A DNA stretch of 5,736 bases from an uncultured Collinsella sp. (GCA_902464495.1 CABQJK010000066.1:1-5736), one strand, 5' to 3'. Counted from the first letter of the stretch, positions 1 through 5,360 are shown. The notes: generated from the letters alone by a model not told the origin. Numbers and translations: made by a program.

Positions 1-25
1 TTTTTCGCAAGGTAGTCTTTTTGGG

Positions 26-103
26 AATGATTTTTCTGGGACGGGGATTAAAAAATCATTAGGTACGCAATGATTTTTTAATCCCCGTCCCAGAAAAATC
101 ATT
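26..103. repeat. Perfect 35-bp inverted repeat (REP-like palindrome) upstream of queH
   Basis: The arms at 26-60 and 69-103 are exact reverse complements, separated by 8 nt (61-68, AGGTACGC). Each arm is also a smaller stem-loop: its ends AATGATTTTT and AAAAATCATT pair, enclosing a GGGACGGGGATTA-type loop. That loop is close to the GGGGACGTNCTTA loops of the other stem-loops in this window, so this is probably a head-to-head pair of one repeat family. The right arm ends only 3 nt before the purine-rich ribosome binding site of queH, so any transcript entering from upstream would carry a very stable hairpin just before translation starts. It could also end transcription of an upstream gene. 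The pairing is read directly from the sequence; membership of a mobile REP family is inference. Confidence 0.9.
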
Positions 104-121
104 GCGGGAGAGGAGATGTTG

Positions 122-697
122 ATGAAGCCGTTGCTGCTGCATGCTTGCTGCGCGCCGTGCTCGCTGGAGCCGGTTCGCCTGCTGCGCGAGGAAGGGTTTG
201 AGCCCACGATTTGCTGGACCAACCCCAATATTCAACCGCGCGATGAATGGCAGCGGCGCTTGGACGAGCTGCGCCGGTGGTGTGCCGATGGCGGCATCGA
301 GCTTATCGAGGCGGGGGAGGACCGCGAGCGCTGGGAGGCCGGTGTGGCCCCGTTGGGTGCCGATCGTCCCCGTCGCTGTCGCGCGTGCTATGCCTTGCGC
401 TTGGCCGAGGCATGCCGCGTTGCCCAGGAGCGCGGGTTTGAATATGTGGGTACGACGCTCGCCGTCTCGCCGTACCAGCTGTTCGACACCTGCAATGACG
501 TACTCGAGCGCTTGGCGGAGGCGCGTGGACTTACGCCGGTGATTCGCGATTTTCGCCCGTATTACCCCGAGGCGACACGCCGTTCGCGCGAGCTGGGCAT
601 GTATCGGCAGAACTACTGTGGTTGCCGCTTCTCTGCTGTCGAGGCGGCCATGGACCGCGCCCGCATCCGCGACGAGCGCAAAGCCGCCAAAAAGTAG
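122..697 (+). CDS. queH: Epoxyqueuosine reductase QueH
   Basis: QueH reduces epoxyqueuosine to queuosine in tRNA, the last step of de novo queuosine synthesis, and replaces the unrelated QueG in many bacteria. The 191-residue product shows the family's cysteine signature in order: HACCAPCS near the N terminus (C9, C10, C13), CRACY (C86, C89) and YCGCRFS (C166, C168). In the family these bind a 4Fe-4S cluster and an additional iron. Length fits the family. Two in-frame ATGs compete, at 116 and 122. AGGAG at 111-115 directly abuts the first but sits 6 nt from the second, and the family usually starts with MK just before the leucine-rich strand, so I chose 122. GGGAG at 106-110 could still serve ATG 116. 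queA follows after 64 nt on the same strand with no clear terminator between, suggesting co-transcription. No promoter is obvious upstream, where the large palindrome lies. Confidence 0.93.
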   Translation: MKPLLLHACCAPCSLEPVRLLREEGFEPTICWTNPNIQPRDEWQRRLDELRRWCADGGIELIEAGEDRERWEAGVAPLGADRPRRCRACYALRLAEACRVAQERGFEYVGTTLAVSPYQLFDTCNDVLERLAEARGLTPVIRDFRPYYPEATRRSRELGMYRQNYCGCRFSAVEAAMDRARIRDERKAAKK

Positions 698-761
698 TTC
701 TTTTGAGCTGGCGGCCTGCTAGGATGTAGAGCGGACTTTAGCTATATAAGGAGTATCCGAC

Positions 762-1979
762 GTGTCTATGCGTACCGATGATTTTGACTACAACCTTCCT
801 GAGGAACTGATTGCCCAGGCTCCTGCCGAGCCGCGTGACTCCTGCCGCCTGCTGGTGGTGGATCGCAAAGGCTCCCAGGCAGGCACGCCCCTGGAGCACG
901 GTGGCACCGTCGAGCACCGCATCTTCCGCGACATCATCGACTATATCGAGCCGGGCGATGTGCTCGTCATCAACCAGACGCGCGTGATGCCGGCCCGCCT
1001 GATCGGTCGCAAAGCCGGCTCGGGTGGCGTGGTCGAGACACTGCTGCTCAAGCGCCGTGAGGATGTTGACCCGCTGGGCCACGTTTGGGAGTGCCTGGTC
1101 AAGCCGGGTAAGCGCCTGAAGCCCGGTGCTCAGATTGAGTATCGCGCCGGTGGCGCCCATGCGCCCGAGGGGGCTCCCGTGGTGCTGACGGCCGAGGTCA
1201 TCGACTTTGTCACCGATAGCCGCGGTGGCCGTCTGGTGCGCTTTGAGCCGGCCGGTTGCAATGCTGCCGGCGAGCCACGCACGCTCGACGAGGCCATCCA
1301 TGCGGCCGGTCACGTGCCGCTGCCGCCCTACATTACCGATTACGAGGGCGACCCCGAGAAGTACCAGACCGTCTACGCCATGAAGGAAGAGCACTCGGCC
1401 GCCGCTCCCACGGCGGGTCTGCACTTTACGCCCGAGCTCATGGCTGCCATCGAGGCCAAGGGTGCCAAGTTTGCTGCCGTCGAGCTCGAGGTCGGCATCG
1501 ATACCTTCCGTCTGGTGGAGGAAGACGACCCCACGCAGCACGTGATGCACACCGAGCGCTATCACGTGTCGCAGGAGGTGGTCGACGCCGTGCATAAGGC
1601 GAAGGCCGAGGGGCATCGCGTAATCGCCGTCGGTACCACCGCGGTGCGCTCGCTCGAGAGTGCGTTTGATGCGGACGCGCCGGTGTCCGATCCGGCTGTG
1701 ACGGCGCGCTATTTTGAGGGCCGCGAGGACGGGGCCGATACGCTCGGCCGCGGTGACATCGTGGTGCGCGAGAACGCGACGACGCAGCTCTACCTCATGC
1801 CCGGCTCGACCTATCACGTGGTCGACGCGCTGATCACGAACTTCCACGTGCCGCGCTCTACGCTCATGATGCTCGTGAGCGCACTTGCCACTCGCGACCA
1901 GATCATGGATGCCTACACCGCCGCTATCGAAGAACGTTACCGCTTCTTCAGCTTTGGCGACGCAATGCTCATTTGTTAG
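762..1979 (+). CDS. queA: S-adenosylmethionine:tRNA ribosyltransferase-isomerase QueA
   Basis: QueA transfers and rearranges the ribosyl group of S-adenosylmethionine onto preQ1 already placed in tRNA by Tgt, giving epoxyqueuosine, the substrate of QueH. Family motifs along the 405 residues: FDYNLPEELIAQ (8-19), GDVLVINQTRVMPARL (65-80), VKPGKRLKPG (113-122), GHVPLPPYI (183-191), the signature AAAPTAGLHF (213-222), ELEVGIDTF (241-249), AVGTTAVRSLES (289-300), ITNFHVPRSTLMMLVSA (358-374) and YRFFSFGDAML (393-403). It is longer than the roughly 350-residue proteobacterial enzymes; the extra length appears to lie mainly at about 35-50, 128-180 and 300-330. The start is GTG at 762, preceded by AAGGAG at 748-753 with 8 nt spacing; ATG 768 would leave 14 nt. 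The final base of the TAG stop is also the first base of a perfect hairpin. The gene is intact, and the long minus-strand frame opposite it is a codon-bias shadow. Confidence 0.97.
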   Translation: MSMRTDDFDYNLPEELIAQAPAEPRDSCRLLVVDRKGSQAGTPLEHGGTVEHRIFRDIIDYIEPGDVLVINQTRVMPARLIGRKAGSGGVVETLLLKRREDVDPLGHVWECLVKPGKRLKPGAQIEYRAGGAHAPEGAPVVLTAEVIDFVTDSRGGRLVRFEPAGCNAAGEPRTLDEAIHAAGHVPLPPYITDYEGDPEKYQTVYAMKEEHSAAAPTAGLHFTPELMAAIEAKGAKFAAVELEVGIDTFRLVEEDDPTQHVMHTERYHVSQEVVDAVHKAKAEGHRVIAVGTTAVRSLESAFDADAPVSDPAVTARYFEGREDGADTLGRGDIVVRENATTQLYLMPGSTYHVVDALITNFHVPRSTLMMLVSALATRDQIMDAYTAAIEERYRFFSFGDAMLIC

Positions 1980-2005
1980 TTACGCGGTTCTACGAACCGC
2001 GTAAC
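1979..2005 (+). other. Perfect 12-bp hairpin at the queA stop codon
   Basis: Arms 1979-1990 (GTTACGCGGTTC) and 1994-2005 are exact reverse complements around a TAC loop. The first base is the last base of the queA stop codon. No T-run follows, so it is not a standard intrinsic terminator by itself. A counterpart with a GTTC-TACC-GAAC tip follows the SDR gene at 5172-5200. In both places it precedes the larger covarying structure by a few nucleotides, so it probably forms the 5' domain of one composite element. It could protect the mRNA 3' end or contribute to termination; neither role is shown by the sequence. Confidence 0.75.
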
Positions 2006-2010
2006 CAGTT

Positions 2011-2117
2011 GACGCTGCAAACGCCCCTAAGCGGCAATCTGACGTTCAATCGTCGGGCATGACCAGAAGGTCAATGCCCTCCTCTTTCACGTCACCTTGC
2101 TCGCTTAGGGGTGTTTT
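2011..2117 (+). ncRNA. Candidate structured RNA element, copy 1 (3' of queA)
   Basis: A long branched-free fold can be drawn by hand. The outer helix pairs 2019-2033 with 2102-2116 (15 bp, one G-U). After a single bulged T at 2101 it continues as GCAA 2034-2037 with TTGC 2097-2100. A 6-bp helix pairs TGACGT 2040-2045 with ACGTCA 2089-2094. An internal loop contains TCAAT on the left and TTTC on the right. The terminal hairpin at 2055-2079 has GGGCAT/ATGCCC, then GACC/GGTC, an AGAA tetraloop and one bulged A. The outer helix ends in TTTT at 2114-2117, so it may act in transcription termination. Comparison with copy 2 at 5205-5315 shows compensatory changes in several helices, which supports a functional RNA fold. 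The strand is assigned from the upstream gene. It may correspond to a catalogued Collinsella RNA motif; I cannot confirm that from memory. Confidence 0.65.
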
Positions 2118-2139
2118 CGCTGACTTTGCCAAAGCATCG

Positions 2140-2178
2140 GCAGGTACTCATTGGGGACGTACTTAAATGAGTGCCTGC
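2140..2178. repeat. GGGGACG-loop stem-loop, in composite copy 1
   Basis: Arms 2140-2152 and 2166-2178 are 13 bp with one T/G wobble and enclose the 13-nt loop GGGGACGTACTTA (2153-2165). The same loop appears at 5369-5381, and with one base changed (GGGGACGTTCTTA) at 2293-2305 on the minus strand, in unrelated stems. The stem sequence varies while pairing and loop are kept. REP-like behaviour is inferred from this pattern. Confidence 0.75.
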
Positions 2179-2183
2179 AGAAT

Positions 2184-2247
2184 GAGAGTGGATAATCTCC
2201 CGTTTTTGGCCTGCTTGGGGGCTCAAAGTGGGAGATTATCCACTCTC
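2184..2247. repeat. Long hairpin with 18-bp perfect arms, composite copy 1
   Basis: Arms 2184-2201 and 2230-2247 (GAGAGTGGATAATCTCCC and its reverse complement) are perfect. The 28-nt loop begins GTTTTTGG. The same hairpin with 14-bp perfect arms recurs at 5404-5459, and the stretch leading into it is nearly identical in both places, including the GGGGACG stem-loop and the start of the loop. The right arm contains its own AGTGG/CCACT pairing, like the nested arms of the palindrome before queH. In a transcript from queA it would be a very stable structure. Confidence 0.8.
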
Positions 2248-2256
2248 GTCATTGGG

Positions 2257-2313
2257 CTAGTCGTTGGGGACGTTCTTGTTTGACTAGTCGTTTAAGAACG
2301 TCCCCAATGACTA
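2257..2313. repeat. Inverted pair of GGGGACGTTCTT repeats overlapping a stop codon
   Basis: Arms 2258-2277 and 2294-2313 pair over 20 bp with one G/T wobble. The 16-nt centre contains the palindrome GACTAGTC. Each arm plus the centre is also a smaller stem-loop around a GGGGACGTTCTT loop: on the plus strand CTAGTC/GACTAG, 2257-2262 with 2282-2287; on the minus strand 2306-2313 with 2285-2292, loop 2293-2305. It lies between the convergent ends of queA and the minus-strand coiled-coil gene. The latter's TAG stop (complement of 2311-2313) is the last triplet of the right arm. It could serve as a terminator for the minus-strand gene, although no T-run follows on either side. Confidence 0.85.
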
Positions 2314-4074
2314 CTTGCTTGCGAACAGCCAGACTAGGATGATCACCAGGATTGCGGCGATGATGCAGACGATGGCTCCGGTGAATTTGACGCGTGAGTC
2401 GCGGGTACGCTTGCGCACGTCGTCTTCGGCGGCCTCGAGTTGGGCAACTTCGCGCTCGGTCTCGGTACGCTCGGCCTTGTCGCGTGCCAAGGACCCGGCG
2501 AGCGATTCGGTGATTTCGGGATGGTCGTGCACCTCGGTCGCCTGCTCGATAATCGACTGCGCATGCGCGGCATCTGCCCGGGCGTTTGCGATGGCCTGCT
2601 CTTGCTCGCGGCGTGCCTTGTCCTGCGTGGCAATCTTTTCGCGCAGCTCTCGCTGGCGCGTCGCAGCGGCAGTTTTTGCGGACTGCAGCTCGTCGCGCGC
2701 GGCATCTGCCTCAGCCGTTACGGCCTGGTGCGCGCGTTTAGCATCGGCGATGGGGGCCTGTGCCTGCTCGACGGCCTGCTCGGCGGCGGCAAGTGAATGC
2801 TCAAGATCGGCGGTCACGCGCGGAATGTCTTCCTCGGCCTTGCGGAGGGCGTCGGCAGCGTCGGAGATTTGCATAGACAGCTCGCTGGTGCGCACGGTGT
2901 AATTGGCGGGATTTGCCGAAGGGTTGCGCTGCAGCTCGGCATACTCGCGACGCAAGGTCTCGAGCTGTGCGCGCGTAGCATCGGCAGTTTGTCGTGCGGC
3001 GGCGACACCGGCATCGCGCTCAGCCTTCACTTTGTCGCGGATGCGCTTGGAATCTTCGAGTCGACGAACCAGGCGGTTGCCGGTCTCGCGTGAACTCGCC
3101 TCGCGGGCTTCCACGGCGTCGAGTGCAGCCTTCAGGCGGAGTTCGGTCGCATCGTCCTCTGCCTTCATTTGCTCGAGCTGGCCCTTGAGCTCCGTCGCTT
3201 TGGCGGCATGGGCATCACGGTTAATTTCAGCTGCCGCAGCGGTCTTTTGTGCCGTGGCGATTGCCTGGCGCTGGTCGGCGATGATCTGATCGTAGCGGCC
3301 TGCGATGTCCTGGCGCGTCTCGAGCTCCTCTGCCTGGTCAGCGATACGCTGCTCAAGTTCGGCCAGGTGGGCGCGGGCATCGGCAAGTGCCTTTTTCGCG
3401 GCGTTCATCTCGCGCATGGCCGATGCGCCCTGGGCGATAAATGTGCCCACGGCGTTGGCGGTGTTCGAGACGGCTGCCCCTAGGTCGCGGCTCGCAGCGG
3501 GGGTGTGCGATGTGGTCGAGTGCGCGGCATCGGCGGCGTTCGCATCGGCGGCCTGCGGCTCGGCGATGTTGCCGGTGCCGCCCTCAATCACGGAAAAGCC
3601 TGCCGTATGCGGATCGACTGCATCGGCACCGATCGTAGGGTGTTCAAGCTGCAGGAACGAGGGCATGGTGCTGCCCTGGTCGGCAACCGGGGTCTCGCCG
3701 GGCACAAACGTCGAAGCGGCCTCGGCGGCCTCCTCTTCTTCGGCGTCGACATCGGCATCGGCGACGGCATCCTTCATGGCCTTGACGGCATCCATCATGG
3801 AGTCCATCACAGCGTCGAGCTCTTCTTCCGAGGACACCTCGATGGGGCCTGCGGCTTGGGGAGCGGCATCCTGTACAGGGACGTCGTCCTGAGCGGGCGT
3901 ATCGTCGTTTTGCTCGTCGGCATCTTCGGCGGCAGGGGTTTCGGCCGCAGTGCTTTCGTCCAGAGTAGCGTCGTCGACGTCGGTATCATTGCAGGTCACA
4001 GCGTCAGTATCTGCGGTGGCGTCTGCGGAATCATCAATATGCTGTTGAGTCTGGGGGTCCAGCTCGTCTGTCAT
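2311..4074 (-). CDS. Acidic coiled-coil protein with C-terminal membrane anchor, function unknown
   Basis: I do not recognise a named family. The 587-residue product has three parts. Residues 1-195 are low-complexity and rich in Asp, Glu, Ala and Pro, probably disordered, with a short helix-like patch at 82-105. Residues about 218-555 are Ala/Glu/Gln/Arg-rich and look like long coiled coil, broken near NPSANPANY (384-392) and HDHPE (516-520). A single hydrophobic helix at about 565-584 is preceded by basic RKRTRDSRVK and followed by a short ASK tail. There is no signal peptide. The positive-inside rule suggests a tail-anchored protein with its bulk in the cytoplasm; a role in envelope or cell-division scaffolding is possible but unproven. 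The open frame extends upstream to 4185, but GAGGAG (complement of 4084-4089) lies 9 nt before ATG 4074 and a TATTAT box lies just upstream, so 4074 is preferred. ATG 4080, 3 nt from that site, is a second choice. The gene runs against both neighbours. Confidence 0.8.
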   Translation of the reverse strand: MTDELDPQTQQHIDDSADATADTDAVTCNDTDVDDATLDESTAAETPAAEDADEQNDDTPAQDDVPVQDAAPQAAGPIEVSSEEELDAVMDSMMDAVKAMKDAVADADVDAEEEEAAEAASTFVPGETPVADQGSTMPSFLQLEHPTIGADAVDPHTAGFSVIEGGTGNIAEPQAADANAADAAHSTTSHTPAASRDLGAAVSNTANAVGTFIAQGASAMREMNAAKKALADARAHLAELEQRIADQAEELETRQDIAGRYDQIIADQRQAIATAQKTAAAAEINRDAHAAKATELKGQLEQMKAEDDATELRLKAALDAVEAREASSRETGNRLVRRLEDSKRIRDKVKAERDAGVAAARQTADATRAQLETLRREYAELQRNPSANPANYTVRTSELSMQISDAADALRKAEEDIPRVTADLEHSLAAAEQAVEQAQAPIADAKRAHQAVTAEADAARDELQSAKTAAATRQRELREKIATQDKARREQEQAIANARADAAHAQSIIEQATEVHDHPEITESLAGSLARDKAERTETEREVAQLEAAEDDVRKRTRDSRVKFTGAIVCIIAAILVIILVWLFASK

Positions 4075-4107
4075 AGGCATGTGCTCCTCATCGTTGTTCG
4101 TCACCCT

Positions 4108-4113
4108 ATAATA
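4108..4113 (-). promoter_or_regulatory. Probable -10 box of the coiled-coil gene
   Basis: The minus strand reads TATTAT here, five of six matches to TATAAT, followed by GGG. It would start transcription near 4101 and leave a leader of about 27 nt carrying GAGGAG before ATG 4074. No convincing -35 hexamer lies 16-18 bp upstream. The position argues against the longer reading frame starting at 4185, since that start would lie upstream of the promoter. Confidence 0.45.
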
Positions 4114-4262
4114 AAGTTTCGCGCCGACATCCCGCGCCCCGCTGCAAAGTTCCAAAACGTGTTCGATGACTCGTTTCGATAACAAAAACTCGGCCGCTTT
4201 GTCCAGTTGGTACTTGACAATCCCTTCGCCGAACGACGTGGTGCCGTTCGCCTACCGCGGTC

Positions 4263-4290
4263 TTTTATTTTCACTTGAACACGCTAAAGT
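4263..4290 (+). promoter_or_regulatory. Weak candidate promoter of the SDR gene
   Basis: TTTTAT (4263-4268) and TAAAGT (4285-4290) are separated by 16 bp and lie in the most AT-rich part of the divergent intergenic region. Both hexamers match consensus poorly. A perfect TTGACA at 4214-4219 has no -10-like hexamer at 16-18 bp, so it was not chosen. The rest of 4115-4260 shows no clear operator, apart from a 6-bp inverted repeat CGAACG/CGTTCG at 4230-4235 and 4245-4250. Confidence 0.25.
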
Positions 4291-4331
4291 TGCATCTCAG
4301 CTTTTGGCGTGCTTGTTTGGATGCGCGCAGC

Positions 4332-4349
4332 CGGCGGGTTCGCCCGCCG
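4332..4349 (+). other. GC-rich UUCG-loop hairpin in the SDR leader
   Basis: CGGCGGG (4332-4338) and CCCGCCG (4343-4349) pair perfectly around TTCG. It is followed by GCGATTTTG and then the GAAAGGA ribosome binding site at 4357-4363. It could be an mRNA-stabilising 5' hairpin or a weak attenuator (only four Ts follow). No alternative pairing that would make a switch was found. Confidence 0.5.
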
Positions 4350-4369
4350 CGATTTTGAAAGGACTTTGT

Positions 4370-5170
4370 ATGGGACTTTTCACTGGTAAGACCGTGATCA
4401 TCACCGGCGGCGGCAAGGCCACGCTTAAGGACGGCTCCGCTGGCTCCATCGGCTACGGCATCGATATCGCTTTTGCCAAGGAGGGCGCAAACCTCGTTAT
4501 CACCGGCCGTAACGTTGCCAAGCTCGAGGCTGCCAAGGAGTCTCTCGAGGCTGAGTACGGCGTCAAGGTTCTGCCTGTTCAGGCCGATGTTTCGGCTGGT
4601 CAGGACAACGAGGCCGTCGTCCAGAACGTTATCGACCAGGCTATCGCCGAGTTCGGCCGTATCGACGCCGTCGTCAACAACGCTCAGGCCAGCGCCTCGG
4701 GCGTGACCATCGCCGACCACACCATGGACCAGTTTAACCTGGCCATTTACTCCGGCCTGTATGCCACGTATCTGTATATGCAGAAGGCCTATCCGCACCT
4801 GAAGGAGACCAAGGGTTCCGTGGTCAACTTTGCTTCGGGCGCCGGCCTGTTTGGCAACTATGGCCAGTGCAGCTACGCCGCTGCTAAGGAGGGCATCCGC
4901 GGTCTGACCCGCGTCGCTGCCAACGAGTGGGGCAAGGACGGCATCAACGTCAATATCGTTTGCCCGCTTGCTTGGACCGCCGCGCTCGAGAACTTCCAGG
5001 ATGCCTATCCCGAGGCGTTCAAGGCCAACGTCCACATGCCGCCGGCGGGCCACTACGGCGACGTCGAGAAGGAGATCGGCCGCGTGGTCGTTCAGCTCTG
5101 CGGCCCCGACTTTAAGTATATGAACGGCGAGACCGTCACCCTCGAGGGTGGCATGGGCCAGCGTCCTTAG
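4370..5170 (+). CDS. SDR-family oxidoreductase, probable NADP-dependent 12alpha-hydroxysteroid dehydrogenase
   Basis: A classical short-chain dehydrogenase of 266 residues. It has a glycine-rich nucleotide loop from TGGG (12-15) to SIGYG (26-30), TGR at 45-47 (Arg after strand 2, favouring NADP), ADV at 72-74, NNAQ at 103-106 where most SDRs have NNAG, Ser156 in NFAS, and the catalytic YAAAK (Tyr169, Lys173). Stretches such as NNAQASASG, YSGLYAT, SGAGLFGN, SYAAAKEGIRGL, PDFKYM and the ending GETVTLEGGMGQRP match the clostridial bile-acid 12alpha-hydroxysteroid dehydrogenase as I remember it. That enzyme interconverts 12alpha-hydroxy and 12-oxo bile acids in the cytoplasm. An insertion of about 7 residues in the glycine loop sets this one apart. 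The start at 4370 has GAAAGGA 6 nt upstream; the longer frame from 4166 lacks a ribosome binding site and SDR homology. Codons are strongly biased (Lys AAG, Asn almost all AAC), suggesting high expression. Substrate is inferred; another steroid or ketone remains possible. Confidence 0.85.
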   Translation: MGLFTGKTVIITGGGKATLKDGSAGSIGYGIDIAFAKEGANLVITGRNVAKLEAAKESLEAEYGVKVLPVQADVSAGQDNEAVVQNVIDQAIAEFGRIDAVVNNAQASASGVTIADHTMDQFNLAIYSGLYATYLYMQKAYPHLKETKGSVVNFASGAGLFGNYGQCSYAAAKEGIRGLTRVAANEWGKDGINVNIVCPLAWTAALENFQDAYPEAFKANVHMPPAGHYGDVEKEIGRVVVQLCGPDFKYMNGETVTLEGGMGQRP

Positions 5171-5171
5171 G

Positions 5172-5200
5172 GGTTCCGCCGTTCTACCGAACGACGGACC
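5172..5200 (+). other. Hairpin just after the SDR stop codon
   Basis: Positions 5172-5184 pair with 5189-5200 around a TACC loop, with one C/A mismatch (5179/5194) and one bulged T (5174). The GTTC-TACC-GAAC tip matches the GTTC-TAC-GAAC tip of the hairpin after queA, while the lower stems differ. It is therefore the matching 5' domain of the second composite element. It starts 2 nt after the TAG stop. Confidence 0.65.
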
Positions 5201-5204
5201 GGCC

Positions 5205-5315
5205 GACGCTGCGCGGGCCGCATTTGGACAATCTGCCGTTCAATTTCAAGGGCGCGACCAGAAGGTCAGCGCCCTTTCATTTCACGGCACCTTGTCTCAA
5301 ATGCGACCAGCTCGC
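5205..5315 (+). ncRNA. Candidate structured RNA element, copy 2 (3' of the SDR gene)
   Basis: It has the same fold as copy 1 with different helix sequences. The outer helix pairs CGCATTTG 5219-5226 with CAAATGCG 5298-5305 and continues outward imperfectly to 5211 and 5315. A single T is bulged at 5297. GACAA 5227-5231 pairs with TTGTC 5292-5296, and TGCCGT 5234-5239 with ACGGCA 5284-5289. The terminal hairpin 5248-5276 has AAGGGCGC/GCGCCCTT, then GACC/GGTC, an AGAA loop and one bulged A. The internal loop keeps TCAAT and TTTC. Flanks GACGCTGC upstream and CGCTGAC..TTGCCAAA downstream are also shared. The terminal stem is followed by TTTCATTT, so it could act as an intrinsic terminator for the SDR mRNA. 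A structured regulatory or trans-acting RNA is the alternative. Confidence 0.65.
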
Positions 5316-5360
5316 TGACGTTGCCAAAATATCGGCGTTGCCGTGGCTGGTTAATAGCTC

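Noticed and set aside
698..761. Possible preQ1 riboswitch ahead of queA, as well as ahead of queH or tgt.
   Set aside because: None of the three leaders shows a preQ1-type aptamer with its A-rich tail; the visible hairpins belong to repeat families.
738..1847. Long minus-strand reading frame of 369 codons opposite queA.
   Set aside because: It mirrors the GC-rich third positions of queA, has no ribosome binding site, and queA is unmistakable on the other strand.
4075..4185. Upstream extension of the coiled-coil gene to a start at 4185.
   Set aside because: The extension lacks a ribosome binding site at its start and spans the probable -10 box; GAGGAG is correctly placed before 4074.
4214..4219. 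Perfect TTGACA as a -35 box for the SDR gene.
   Set aside because: No -10-like hexamer occurs 16-18 bp downstream, where the sequence is GC-rich, and the position is about 150 nt from the start.
4166..4369. Upstream extension of the SDR gene to a start at 4166.
   Set aside because: The added 68 residues have no SDR character, and GAAAGGA lies 6 nt before ATG 4370, where the family N terminus begins.
4370..5170. Identification of the SDR as the Collinsella 7beta-hydroxysteroid dehydrogenase.
   Set aside because: The glycine loop, NNAQASASG stretch and C terminus do not match that enzyme as I recall it and fit the 12alpha type much better.
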